From the NCBI GenBank assembly GCA_007026445.1, contig VDMD01000039.1, positions 124,001-188,000 of the forward strand: 64,000 bases of DNA, written 5' to 3'. The notes beneath the pieces are model-generated. The model ran no database searches. It was not told where the DNA came from and worked only from the letters and a program-made list of their open reading frames with translations. The DNA is from Schizophyllum amplum (Eukaryota; Basidiomycota; Agaricomycetes; Agaricales; Schizophyllaceae). The translations under genes and the position numbers were made by a program. Below are positions 11,501 through 23,229 of the stretch, piece by piece. Each line of letters opens with the position of its first letter. Position 1 is the first letter of the stretch.

Positions 11501-12986
11501 AGACCGCTGGCGGCGGCATCCACGCCGGCCTGCGCTTCCGCGTCGTGCCACCTGGCGAGCCCTTCAGCGCCGGGCACGACCTCGAGCGGCCCGGTGGCGG
11601 CGACATATGGCGCCTCAGCCTGCGCTTGCTCGCCAAGTGGCACTCCGCCGCGGGCGCCGCGCTCGTCGACGCGGGGCACATCCCGCGCGACGTGTACGCC
11701 GCCGCGCAGGCATCAATCAACGCCGTGCGCCTCGGGCAGGGCATGGTGCTCAATGGCGACTACACGGAGGACGGGCAGCCGCCGCTCAGGTGGCGCTACC
11801 CGTCGATCATGCGCAAGCTGCGGCTGCGCAACCCGCGCATGGCGTCTCTGAGGAGGAGCGGCCCGCGGCGGACGTATCCGATGCGGCGGGCGCTGAGGCT
11901 GTTCCCGCCGCGCTTACCATTGAAGCAGAGGCTGGAGAGGTGGCGGGTGTCGACGTTGGATCCGGCGAAGCTGACGGATGCGGACCGTGTGGATGTGCGC
12001 GACGCGCGCTTCCTCAGGCTGCGTGTAGCGGGCACCAAGGGCACGGCCACGAGCACCGCGCCCGACTCTGGTGGCCCCGCAACCACATCCGACGAGCCGG
12101 CCACCTCAGAGAACTTCATCGACGTTCGCCTATCTACATCACCCCACGGCCGCTTCCCATTGAACGCCGTCGGCTTCGTCTACTGGCACGACCCGCCCGA
12201 CCGGCCGCCCTGGGGCGGCGCCCTGCGCTTCCGCATCGCGCCCGCGGGCACCCCGTTCGCCGATGGCGTCGACCTCATGCACCCGACCCTCGGCATCCCG
12301 CTCGAATGGGGCGTGGTCACGCTGGCGCGCTCAGTACCGGGCGCCATCGACGCGCTCGCCGCCGCCGGCCGCATCCCGCGCGGCGTGCTCGTGCACGCGC
12401 GCGCGCCGTCCAACCTTCCGCGCGGCTGGGCGCGCACGATGACGAACGTGCGCGATCCGGTGATTTTGTACCTGGAGGGCCTGCGGGACGTCCGGGTGCT
12501 CACGGGCGACGGCGTGGCACACCAGCTGCGCATATCCAGCGCGTTCCGGGACATGCGGCTCGGGAAGTATGTGTACTCGGGTGAGTGGATGGGTGTGGGG
12601 TTGTGGTTTTAGGCGGTGGTGCTGACGCGTTTGCTTTTTTTTCTTTTTTTCCAGGCTGGGTTGTTGCCCGATTTGAGCACGCGCCGGAGGACGGGCGGAA
12701 GCTGCGGCTGCGCATCGTGAAGCTGCTGTCCGCGCCGAAGCTGATGTTTGCGGATTACGACGGGTACGTGCCGCCGCCGCGGGAGGGCGAGCTGGTGATG
12801 ATGAACACGGACACGCCGTGGGAATTCGAGTACAGTCGACAGCGGCCGTTCAAGTTCCCCTCGACGCTGGATTTGTTTTGGGAAGAGAAAACGTGCCGGG
12901 CGGACTATGTGCGTGAGGTCGGGGGTGAGGAAAGGTGGATGGAGGATTGGGTTCAAGGGAAGCGGGGGCGGAGGAAGATTGAGTGA
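8586..12986 (+). CDS. Large protein with four copies of an unrecognised module
   Basis: Three exons (8586-11375, 11437-12580, 12655-12986) encode 1,421 aa. I set the start at the first ATG in frame. Residues 1-65 are Arg/Gln-rich and could be a mitochondrial presequence, but this is uncertain. Next come Ser/Thr/Pro-rich and charged coiled-coil-like segments (ARQAAKRAKDEAKENARR) and a basic stretch containing AKRPRGRPRKPP, which resembles an AT-hook. The C-terminal two thirds hold four divergent repeats. Each has an ADR[VIL] motif (near 9881, 10884, 11255, 11971) followed by GF[FLV]Y[WFL] and then [IVL]RFR-x-[AV]P-x-G-x-PF-x-x-G-x-D (near 10559, 11035, 11535, 12227). No known domain is recognised and I infer no function. 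A 24-bp tandem repeat lies inside the first module. Confidence 0.78.
10449..10531 (+). repeat. In-frame 24-bp tandem repeat (SPYSRPHS)
   Basis: Three near-identical 24-bp units encode [SL]PYSRPHS, followed by a partial SPYDGP unit. They form a loop within the first module of the repeat protein. Confidence 0.9.
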
Positions 12987-13100
12987 GAGGAGGATGGATG
13001 GTTGTCTGCAAGCTATCGTTCGCTGTCTAGCTCATGCTGTGTATCATAGACGCACTTACATTATATCTTTCTTTTATGGATATCTCTTGGTCTCGAGGCG

Positions 13101-13145
13101 TCCATCGACCCATCACTTGCGTTGACATCTCCAGCGATAGCCTGT
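13101..13145 (+). repeat. Left arm of a 45-bp inverted repeat flanking mS29
   Basis: Matches the reverse complement of 16095-16139 with three mismatches. Both arms lie next to sulfatase debris. Confidence 0.9.
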
Positions 13146-13318
13146 ATTTACTCGCTGCCAGTGCCGGTGCTTGTACTAGCTTCCATTACCGCGCCGGGCA
13201 CAGAAACTGTGTGGAGCTCGGCGAGCGGGTCTTCATGCAGGGCACGGTCACCCAGGAGCTTTTCCACCTGCAAGCTTACCCGGGGGAGACGTGCAGTCTG
13301 GCTGAGGTGGAGGTATAG
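13101..13318 (+). pseudogene. Arylsulfatase C-terminal fragment, rearranged
   Basis: The plus strand encodes ELFHLQAYPGETCSLAEVE near 13255-13315. It resembles the LFDL..DPGET element that ends fungal arylsulfatases and the sequence ELFDLRADPGET in the relic at 16.1-16.9 kb. It is preceded by 45 bp shared with that relic, but in the opposite segment order, so the piece was rearranged. No start, catalytic region or complete frame remains. The call is an inference from short similarity. Confidence 0.55.
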
Positions 13319-13723
13319 AATCTGCTGAAGGAGAGGCTCGCGTCGTGGGACGGTTTTGTAGGTGAAAATGCCGGGGTGGTGTGAGGAAAGGTGCTGCCGA
13401 AGCCGGCGCAATATGAGGATATCACCGTTTATTATCACGGTGGATGATGCACTTTGGGGGCATCAATTGGAAGATATGAGGGGGTGGATCACGAAAAATA
13501 GAGGGAGTGAGGCGCCATAATATACTAAGTCGGTAGGAATATCTACGGATTTCAGTGAACGACGTCCTAATTCTCAAACAACGGAGATATTCAGATTTTG
13601 ATTCATACATCATATAATCATACGTGAATTTACCCTTTCCTTCAGAGATCACGCAAAGCAGTCAACAGCGTAGAAGACTCAAGTTGAGCAGGGTGTATTC
13701 ATCATCTAAATACCAACGGGTCA

Positions 13724-15769
13724 CTATGCTGGCCCAGCCGTCATCGGCGGCGGTGGCGGCGTCCCACCGGTCACCGCGCCTACACCTGCCGCAGTCGCCA
13801 CATCCTTCGCCGCCACCGCCGCACCTGCAGCGCCAGGACCAACGGCGACACCGAACGCTTCCCCGGGCCCGCCGCCAGCCGTCGCGAACTCGGTCATCCC
13901 ACCCGCACCAACGTACACCGGCCCCGTCGTCGCCTGCACGGCGGCCGTGGACGTCTGGAGCGTGCGCAGGAGCCCCTGCCACACGAGGGCGCGCGCGTTG
14001 CCGCCACTCTCTGTGTAGCGCGCCAGGAACTGCTCGTCGGTGGGACCCTCGAGGGCGACGCCGCCGCGCATCTGGACGCGCGGGATGTCGAGCTCGACGA
14101 CCTCCGCAGCCTTCTTATTCGCCTTGCCGTTCGCGTGCTTGTCGTTGCTCGCGTGCTTGTCGCCGGAGCTCTTGTCGCCGCTCGCCTTCCCGCCCTTCGC
14201 TTTCTTCGCCACCGGCGCATCGGCCACGCCCGTGTTCGCCCCGCCGGCCCACAGCTCGTACACGGCCAGGGCCTCTGCGATATCGAGTCGCTCGGGCACG
14301 CGGAGCTGCATCATGCCCTCGATGTATTCCATGATTTCGGGACTGCGGCGGTCGTAGGGGCTGAGGCGACTGTCAGCATCGTGCAATTGAGGTAAGTCAC
14401 TCGAACCACACACCTTGGAGGGAGCTTCCGCTCGAGCTGGAACGCATCCTGCAGTTCCGCCGGCATGGGGAACTGCGGGTCCGTGTTTGTCAATGCGCCA
14501 ATGAACGCGCCGCGTTTCTGTGCCAGCATCAGCACAAGCAAAAGACGTCTGACTCGCTTTTACTCACCAACTTCCTCATCTCCCCTGCAAACTCGAGCAG
14601 CATCCTCGGCATCCCCAGATGCCACGCCGCCACGTTCCTAAACTGCGGATCCTTGTACAGACTGTCCCCACACAGCGCCTGCATGTCATCCACTGCCACC
14701 AGCACCGGCACCTCGTCCTGTGCGCCGAGCTCCTCGAGCAAGACGTCTAGCGCGATCGGCGCGAGCGACGTCGGCTGGTCCTTCAAGGCCAACCTGGCGA
14801 ACTCGGCGAGCGTCGTGCCGGCAGGGACGGAAAAGCGGTGCGCGGCGGAGGCGTGCGTGCGGGTGGTGTGGAGGCGGTCGAGCAAAGGAGCGTTGGTGGA
14901 GAGGAAGCGCTTCAGGGTACCGTACGCGTAGTTGGGCTGGGCGAAAGTGCGGGTACGGACGTCGTACGAGTGCGCGGTGGTGGAGTTGACGAGGTTGTAG
15001 CCTGTGCGGAGGGTTAGTTGTGAGGATGGCAAACGTGAGGTACGCACCTCGGGGGATGTAAAGCACTATCCAGTCGTTCGCAGCGCAGTGGTCGATGGCT
15101 TGCAGCAGGAGGAAGGACTTGCCGGAGCCCGGGGACCCAGCTGAATGGAATGGTTAGCGTTGAGCCAAGGACTGAAGCGCCACGCACTAATTGCCAGACG
15201 AGGATTGTCAGCGGAAGGCGAGCTCGCGACATTGTCGAGGAAGTCACGGGTGAATGCAGTGATTTCCCGCACGACAGATGCAGGCTTGGACAGCAACCGA
15301 AACTACATATGGTCAGCGCGTCGCTCCAATTTCCTCGGTGATCACGCACCTCTGCAATCTGCTTCTTCGGCAGCCCAAAATGGTTGAAGGGGTGCTCTTG
15401 GCGACCAAGACCAAATGTGCCCGCCTGCCCCTTGCCGCTCGCCACCTCTTCCAGCCCGGGCAGCACCAGCTCCGGCACCTTCCACTCCTGGAACAGCGGG
15501 TCCTTCGCCGGAGCGTGCGGCGAGGGATAGAAGGCATGCTTGTGCGCGTCCTTTCCACCTGTGCTCTTTGCGGGGACCCGTCCCGGCACCGCGCGCTTGC
15601 GCACAAGTTTCTTGCGTCCGAAATCCTGGACTTCCGGCGCGTTGGGATTGAGTCCACGCGCGGATGCAGTAGCGTGAAGGAGAGCAGGTGCTGTGGTGGA
15701 AATATTCCGCGCCGTCGCAGAGGCAGCGCGCGCCGCGGCTGAAGGCGCAGCTCGTCGTAGCCCTTGCAT
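13724..15769 (-). CDS. Mitochondrial small-subunit ribosomal protein mS29 (DAP3/Rsm23)
   Basis: GTP-binding protein of the mitoribosomal small subunit. Exons on the minus strand: 15769-15350, 15302-15188, 15140-15048, 15001-14568, 14517-14414, 14360-13724 (600 aa). The N-terminus (MQGLRRAAPSAAARAASATA) is a typical mitochondrial presequence. TFGLGRQEHPFNHFGLPKKQ and RPALLV-like sequence precede the Walker A motif GSPGSGKS (residues 180-187). The switch region carries VDDMQALCGDSLYKDP, and SPYDRRSPEIMEYIEGM lies near the end. The family is usually about 400-450 aa. The excess is a Lys/Gly/Asp/His-rich insertion (about GDKSSGDKHASNDKHANGK) and an Ala/Gly/Pro-rich tail ending TPPPPPMTAGPA. All introns are GT-AG. 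The gene lies between inverted sulfatase fragments. Identification is firm. Confidence 0.94.
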
Positions 15770-16091
15770 AGCGCGAAAATCGAAAGGCGCGCGCACGTGC
15801 AGATGCGCGTCGCTTTGGACGCCGACGTGGGAATGACGCGGGCCGAAGCTCCGCAAGCGCTGCATTTCATCCAAGCGTTGTACTTAGGCAAGTTGTAGGT
15901 GAAGGGGGGAGGAAAGGAGGAAAGTAGCCATTGAACAAACATTCTCCTTATATATGCCGTCGGAGCGCAATTAAAGCTTCAATGACAGCGAAGATCAAAA
16001 CGAGCAAATATCAACAAATAAGCGTACTCCGTCGGGCTGAACATTCGGTAAGAATTTGTGTCAAGTCCCTGAAGCACAGGGAGTAACACTA
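15770..16091. other. Intergenic upstream of mS29
   Basis: Promoter-proximal DNA of mS29. I saw no additional gene or repeat here. Confidence 0.5.
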
Positions 16092-16930
<839 letters not shown>

Positions 16931-18138
16931 GAAGGTCAAAGTGCACCTGGCATCGCACCTTGATCATTGCGCGCGGTTGATATGATTTGGAGGACTCACG
17001 CGTCTCGAGAGTAAAGCAGCGCACAATGCACATAACATGATAGCAATGCCTGTCCGTAAGAGGAACATCATCAGACATTGTGATCAACAGCATAGCTTTC
17101 GCAAGCAGGTCACCTCGCGGCAAAGCGAACGCGAGGCGAAGGCGGCGTTTGTCGGTCGGAGTACATCGTTCGCACCAGCGAAAGCGCACTCTTAACGCCT
17201 TGGCTGTCCTTTTCACGTTGACCAGCAGGCGTAGTCGTGAAAGCGTTGGCATTGTCGGGTATAAGGATGCTATGAGTACAACAGCAAGTAAAGGTCAGAT
17301 ATGCGTCCGTAGCGTGCGTAAAACGAGGCAAGTCCATGCCAACTTCAGCAAGATCTAACCGAAGCACATCAGAATCCCTTTCACGAGTATAGAGATCGGC
17401 CTACCATTTCGAACCCGTCCGGTCCCTCGTCATGGTGCGCGACGGACTGGGCTGCATGTGAATATGCCCAGACGCGTCGCGCCGATAGTCGCGCTCCAAG
17501 AAGTGGCTGTCGACCTCCTTCTCGCGGGCATGAACGTTGCGAGCTCTTAGACAGCACCAGCAGCCCCTAGTGCCCGTGTAGGGATCCTGCCCACCCGGGC
17601 AACAACCTGAACAAAGTGGCGGAGTCAGCAGCCGAATAACTTCAGCAAGAAGACCGACACGAGGGCCAATGCTGCCGACCCAGCGTGCACATCCCCAGCT
17701 GTGACGAGGAAGGAGAGGATACTCACACCCACAAGTGAGCAGATACAGTAATCCAGCCCCCAGATTTTGCGACATGACCGTCGCAATAAGGGTGTGGACC
17801 AAGTGTGGACTTTGTGGCGGTTCGTGCCGTTGCGACAGCGACGGATCATGATGGCACGTGACGTGGACCTATAAGAGCCTACATATACTCGAACGTCAAC
17901 ACTTGCTCAACACGAGTATTTCCATGGGTAAACCCCATGGAATGTGCTGAACAAGACTATCGGTTACGCAAACCGAGCTACTCATGTACAGGACGCTGTG
18001 TCCGCATACTTACAGTTCAGGCATCCGCTGGCCCGCGCCCGGTGATATACCTGAAAACAACAAGTATCATTATAAGTAGACAGTACGCAGAACACGTTGG
18101 GAGGGTAGGTCCTGGATGCAACGACACAGGTAGTAGTA
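16931..18138. other. Intergenic, possible eroded 5' half of the sulfatase
   Basis: No intact gene. Short frames on both strands are unconvincing. The missing 5' part of the sulfatase could once have occupied this DNA, but I could not recognise its catalytic motifs. Confidence 0.45.
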
Positions 18139-21073
18139 TCAAGCACTGGACTGACCACCTTCCGCAGGTGGTACATCCTCCATGGTTGCATCCGCTGAAG
18201 ATGCCTTGTCGGCCTGAGCGTTCGACTGCTCCTCGCCCGCACCACCAGAGCCCTTGGTATTGTCTACCGCCGTGCTCGTCGAAGGCGCGGTACCCACCGG
18301 AGGCGCAGTACTCGTCGAAGACGCCGTACTCGTCGAAGGCACCGTACTCGTCGAAGGTGCAGAACTCGCCGAGGGCGCCGTACTCGTCGAAGGTCCGTCG
18401 TTCGCCGCAGGCGCCCCCGCAGCTGCAGCCGCCGTCGCCGCCGCAAGCAAGTGCTGCTGCCCAGCGGCAACCGCAGCCGCCGTTGCCGGATTCGCCGCAA
18501 GCGCCTTTGCCACCGCCTCCAGCAACGCCGGGTCCAGCGCGTGAAGAGCGGGGTCGACCGGCTGCTGCTGCCCGTTCGCAGCGGGAGGCGACGGCTGTCC
18601 ATTCGCCGCTAGAGGCTGCTGTCCGTTGGCTGGGTGATGGGGCGGTTGTTGCCCGTTCGCATGCTGCTCGTTAGGCGGCGGCGGCATGTACTGGTACGGA
18701 GGCATGTACATGACGGGCGCGTACATGCCTGGTGGCGGGCCATACGGCAGCATTCCCATCGCGCCCGCCGGCGGGGGAGGCATGCCCGGGGGCGGTTGCA
18801 TCCCTATGATACGATGAGCAAAAGCCCGTTCAATGCACCCGACGAATCCAAACTCACCCGGCGGCATCATCATCATCTGCATGTGTTGCGGCAGCATCGG
18901 GTTCGCGAACATCAGAGGCTGTCCGACTGGCGGCGGGCCCGCTTCAGGCGGCGGCGGCGGCGGCGGCGCAGGGCTGCCGCTCGGCCCGGGCGCCATGGAC
19001 CCCTGGTCGAGGGTTATGCCCGCTGCCGCGGCGGCTGCAGCCAGCTGGTGCGGCGCCATGCTCCCGTTCTTCGTCGGTCGGCCGCGCCCCTTGCGCCCCT
19101 TCGTGCCCTTCCACGTCTCGCAGTTGAACTCGCTGTTCTTGTGCCGCAGATACGCGTCCCGCCGGGCAAAGATATGTCCGCACTTGGCGCACGTGCGCTC
19201 GACGTCACGTTCGGTTGGGGGTGGGGGCATGGCGACCACGACGGAGGAGGTCGCGTCCGGGAGCGCGTCGGCGGTGGTGAGGTGCGTCGCTGTGGCCATG
19301 GCGTTGCCCGAGCGTGTTTTGCAGATTTGGCTGTCGAGGTGGCGCTGGCGGTCGTACTTGCGGGTGAAGCTGGCGGAGCAGTAGTCGCACGCCCATTTGT
19401 TCTTGACGCGGGGGTTGGTGGATGTCTTGGTGGAAGATGGGTCTGACTCCTCAGGAGGCACGTAGGAAGGGCCTGCTGCTGCTGCTGCAGGTAGCTCCGA
19501 GGCGTTCTCAGCTGCTGCGACAGGCGCAGGAGCGGGCGGTGCTTCTGCTGGATCCCCTTCGTTCTTCTTCTGCTTCTTCTTCGATGCCGATGAAGGGCTA
19601 CACGTCGTTAGACTATGTCGGTACTACGGGCGATATGACTCACCCGTCTGTTTTCCGTTTGCCTTTGCCGGTGAGTTTTGGCTTGGGCTTCGGCTTGATA
19701 TTATCATCATTCTGCCCTACGTCGGCGCCATCCTGGACGATATCATCTTCGGTATAGCCAGACACATCGTCATCACTGCAGAGATTTAATTCAGCGCCAG
19801 CCATTTTCACTGCCACGGGGGCTCATGCACACCTCTCATTGTTGCCTTCCGCAATCTTGCGCGTCTTGGCGGCACCACGCGCACTCTTCAACCGCGCACC
19901 TCCGCCAGCCGTAGCAGGTACCGGAGTGATGGGCGGCGGTTGTCCGGCTTGGGGAGGGGCCGTTCCTAGCAATGAGGAATAGTAGGTGTATCCAGGCGGC
20001 GGCGCGCTGAAGCCTTGAGGAAGCGCGAAGCCTCCAGGGGGTACAAATCCACCTTCTGGGCCAGCGTAGTTGTGTGTACGTGAAGCATTGTACCCAGGAG
20101 GGGAACTGCTGGGTGCTGGAGCGCCGGGAGACGAGGAACGTTGGGCCTGTTCGATTTGGGGATCACCGCGCTCTGTAGTACGAGAGTCGGACGTTGGATA
20201 GATGGACGCGCGTGAGTAGCCGAAGTCGTATGATGATTGAAGAGTGGGAGGGGCAGGGGCAGGGGCTGCTGGTGTTCCCGTCGAAGACCCGGAAGTCCGC
20301 TGGGCTTGCTCCCATTCGGACATGCGTCTTTCGAGCTCGTCGCCTGCCAGACCCTGTGCGATGAGGGTGCCAAGGAAGTCATATCGAGATTCTTCCACAG
20401 TACGAGGAGCTCGTTGGTTACGTGATGCTGGCTCTGGTATACTCGTCAGCAGAGTAGGGGGAAACTCAGACTGCCGCGCACCTTCCCCCTTCCCCGACGC
20501 CACATCGCTCTCGCCGTTCCCTGGAACTTCCTCGCCCATCTCAACATCCCCGTTCCCGTCATGGCGGTTCCTTGCCTGCACATCGGTAATTTGTTCTTCG
20601 ACTTTGTTCTCCCATGGTCGCCGCTGCTCTTCGGACAGATGTTTCCAAACTGCAGCTGCGCAAACGCCACAAAGTCAGCTTTTCGCCACCTGAACCCACA
20701 TGCGCGACCAGCCTTGGCCACTGCACTCACCAGCGGCGTCACCAGAGTTGCCGTTCTCGTCGTTGACACTGTCGGCGGTCTGACTGTCCTTCGTAAAGTC
20801 CTGCCGAAATAGGAGGTATGCAGCCCGAGCCTTCGACACGACGTTTGAGATCCCTTGTGCTTCTATATCGCCCTTGGGACCGCTGTTGGATCGATCGTTG
20901 TCTTCGGCCTTCATGTTGCTCGTTGCTGCTGTAGCATCTGCGTCGGAGCAGGAGGGGGCGTGCTGATCAATCTTCGAGCTAACGTCGTTTGATCGAGGTC
21001 CGGCGGGTCGCGAATTTTCTTCGGTCGACTGCGGGGTCATTCTCCGTGCAGACGCTGCGATATCCGTGACCAT
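18139..21073 (-). CDS. HMG-box and C2H2 zinc-finger nuclear protein
   Basis: Exons 21073-20731, 20655-19833, 19775-19644, 19597-18858, 18803-18139 give 900 aa, all GT-AG. The N-terminus carries a split HMG box: KARAAYLLFRQDF, a short Asp/Asn-rich insertion bearing intron 1, then AAVWKHLSEEQRRPWENKV. HMG boxes bend DNA. After a Pro/Ser/Gly-rich linker and an acidic/basic segment (GYTEDDIVQDG then KPKPKLTGKGKRK) come two C2H2-type fingers, CDYCSASFTRKYDRQRH and CAKCGHIFARRDAYLRH, then an AT-hook-like KGRKGRGRPTKNG. The rest is poly-Ala, poly-Pro and Ser-Thr-Ala repeats (STSTAPS), which may act as an activation domain. Fourteen codon-level joins agree in phase across four introns, so I treat this as one gene. 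A chromatin or transcription role is inferred. Confidence 0.85.
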
Positions 21074-21628
21074 TGTATGTCAAGACCTCAACCTGTCTGC
21101 TCGACGACGACGACGGCAGCGACGAAAGTCCTGTTTTTGCCACTCGTTGCCGGATATGGAGGGGAGTACACGTGGCCGCACACGGTTGCATCGGTCCGGG
21201 CGCCAACTTCAACTTGAACCTCAGCTCAGCCCTGATGCCTGAGCCTCAACGTCAGCTTGACCTCAGCGTTCTTGTGCTCCGCCTGGCGCATCTATGCACT
21301 GCTGTATGCTGACTTGCACAGTGCTCTATAGCGCGAACACGGGGCGAGATAATTGATTCTCCAGATTCGCGACTTTGAAGACGCAAGAGCAACGCATCTC
21401 TTCTTCGAAGTTCAGCTGCGGCCTGGACGTTGCTCGAGCCGCTCTGTCACTCGTTCACAGACCTAACTTCCTCTGCATTGATTACATGACGGACTTTACT
21501 GCTAATAGATTCCCTATGAACCCTTTTGCGTGCGCTCTGGGTGTGTCTGAGTGCATCACCTTCTCTCGTCCCATTATTCCTTGCATTCACATTGATTCAA
21601 CCTCCAAGCCCTCACTAACGCCCCAGAG
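21074..21628. other. Intergenic upstream of the HMG/C2H2 gene
   Basis: No gene seen. The 3' part (about 21430-21628) may contain further decayed codons of the MFS relic that follows. Confidence 0.45.
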
Positions 21629-22194
21629 ACCTACCTCACGCTCTCCCTATCCGCGGTGGAATTCTCCACCATGAACGCCACGCTCCTTTCTCTCGTCCCA
21701 AACGTCACTGTCATATCGACGTCTTCCTCATCGCCTTCTGGTCCGAGCTCGTCAACTGCCGCGTCGCCACCACCATTGTCTTGCTTCTCTGGATCCTCCC
21801 GCTGTCTCGCTGTACACCTTCACTGTCGGGGAGCCAGTGGGCGTACTTCGCAATTGTCACCTCCTTCGCGGGCGCGCCGCAAGTGCATCCGGTGCAGGCG
21901 GCGTAGAAGTCGCGGAACTCGAATAGCGCGCGGACGAGGGCGGTGTCGGTGAGTATGTATGGACTGATCATGAGCTGAAGAATGACTGCTGGTCGTACGT
22001 GCATAGGGACGACGATAAGCCGTTGTGTGAGTTGGTTTTTTTCTTGCTGCGCGGCAAGGATCGAGACTGACGTTTTTGTAGACAAGCGAGCCAAGCGCTT
22101 ATTTGATCAAGCGATGCGTCTGCATCCCCTTGCTTGCGATCTATGCCATTGCTTCATCATCGCGCGAAGGGACGGTATATGGTGGGCAAGATGA
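21629..22194 (+). pseudogene. MFS transporter pseudogene (allantoate-permease-like), fragment
   Basis: Three pieces follow the order of the C-terminal half of DAL5-type major facilitator transporters: YLTLSLSAVEFSTMNATLLS (from about 21638), then, after a frameshift near 21715, VFLIAFWSELVNCR and WAYFAIVTSFAGAPQVHPVQ, then KSRNSNSARTRAVS. An in-frame TAG at about 21904 replaces the Trp usual before the RNSNxVRTRTVS motif, consistent with a TGG to TAG change. Beyond an apparent intron, HRDDDKPL resembles the family YRxDDxPLY element. The N-terminal helices and any start are missing. These transporters move small acids or ureides across the plasma membrane; this copy cannot. Confidence 0.72.
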
Positions 22195-23229
22195 CATTGG
22201 AGGTCCAGGTTAACTCACTTCCGTCTTCGCTAGTGCGACCAAGGCTCAACGCATATTACTTGTAGGAACGTCAGGAGTATGTGGTGAACACTGAGGACGA
22301 AGGAAGTCAGCGCCTGGACTTCCGATTTGCGTGCTGAGTGGCCCGGGTGGAACCTGTGGTTACTATTGCCATCGATGATTAGCTTGTCGTTGTAATATGT
22401 GAGACGGTATCCCGTTATTCTACATACAGCACACATCCAGGAATTTTAATAGATCCCAGCAACATAGACAATGTCGCTCAATCGAAGGGTACAGGCATCA
22501 ACAGCGCTCGACTTCGTCCTAGCCATAAGCTCAGCGCGTGACGTCGGCGTGACGTACTGCTGCATTGGCAAGGTCGACGTGTGTTTGTTGTTTGTTTGTT
22601 TGCTTGTTTGTTTGTCCGCTGTCACTCAAGCTCCCGCTCAAGAAAACTACATAAAGTCGAATTCTTCTCTTTCCCCGACTTTACCTCCTTCCTCCTGCCC
22701 CCATCTTCAAGCTTCAAGCTTCAGCTTCAATTGCGATTCCGGGACTCAAGCGCAACAGCGGTCACCGGCGACCGCTGATCCGGAAGCAATTTGGGAGCAA
22801 TTAAGCCCCAATTAAAGCCATCACGTAATTTTGCAGTCGTCAAGAGCGACGCGCCAGTGTGCCTTTTATGGTAATTTTATTTTGCTCTCTTTCTCCCACA
22901 ACTTGGCCTCTGGTCTCGCTGCTCTCGGCGCCGGCACATAATCATACCCTCATAGTCTTATACCCCTCCCCAAGGCGGGCTCTAATTCACTATACACGTC
23001 CCTGCAGGACAGCAATCTTGCGCGCGGAATACCGACGACGCGAAATTCTGACCTCGTGTGCGCGTCCGGCAATTTGAGGTACGCCGTCACTTCGTCCCCC
23101 ATTGCACCCTCTGAGTCTTATCCGTTGCCTAGGAAGTACGCTGGCTGTCCCCCACATACGCACACTCGTGCACAAGACCCCGCGCGTCCGTGAAGCCTCG
23201 CATACATAGATGCCGGAGGCTGGAGCCGC
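22195..23229. other. Intergenic, 5' region of the 2,090-aa protein
   Basis: No gene recognised. A TG-rich run (TTTGTTTGTTTGCTTGTTTG type) lies near 22584-22615, and a CTTCAAGCTTCAAGCTTCAGC repeat lies near 22705. Probably promoter and 5' UTR. Confidence 0.5.

Larger units (their letters stand above)
12987..13723. other. Intergenic region with sulfatase debris
   Basis: No intact gene. It contains the sulfatase fragment and the inverted-repeat arm described separately (13101-13318). The AT-rich remainder, 13319-13723, shows nothing recognisable. Confidence 0.6.

Noticed and set aside
18139..21073. HMG box as part of a mating-type locus
   Set aside because: Basidiomycete mating loci rest on homeodomain pairs and pheromone receptors, and neither is present nearby. 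The C2H2 fingers also argue against it.
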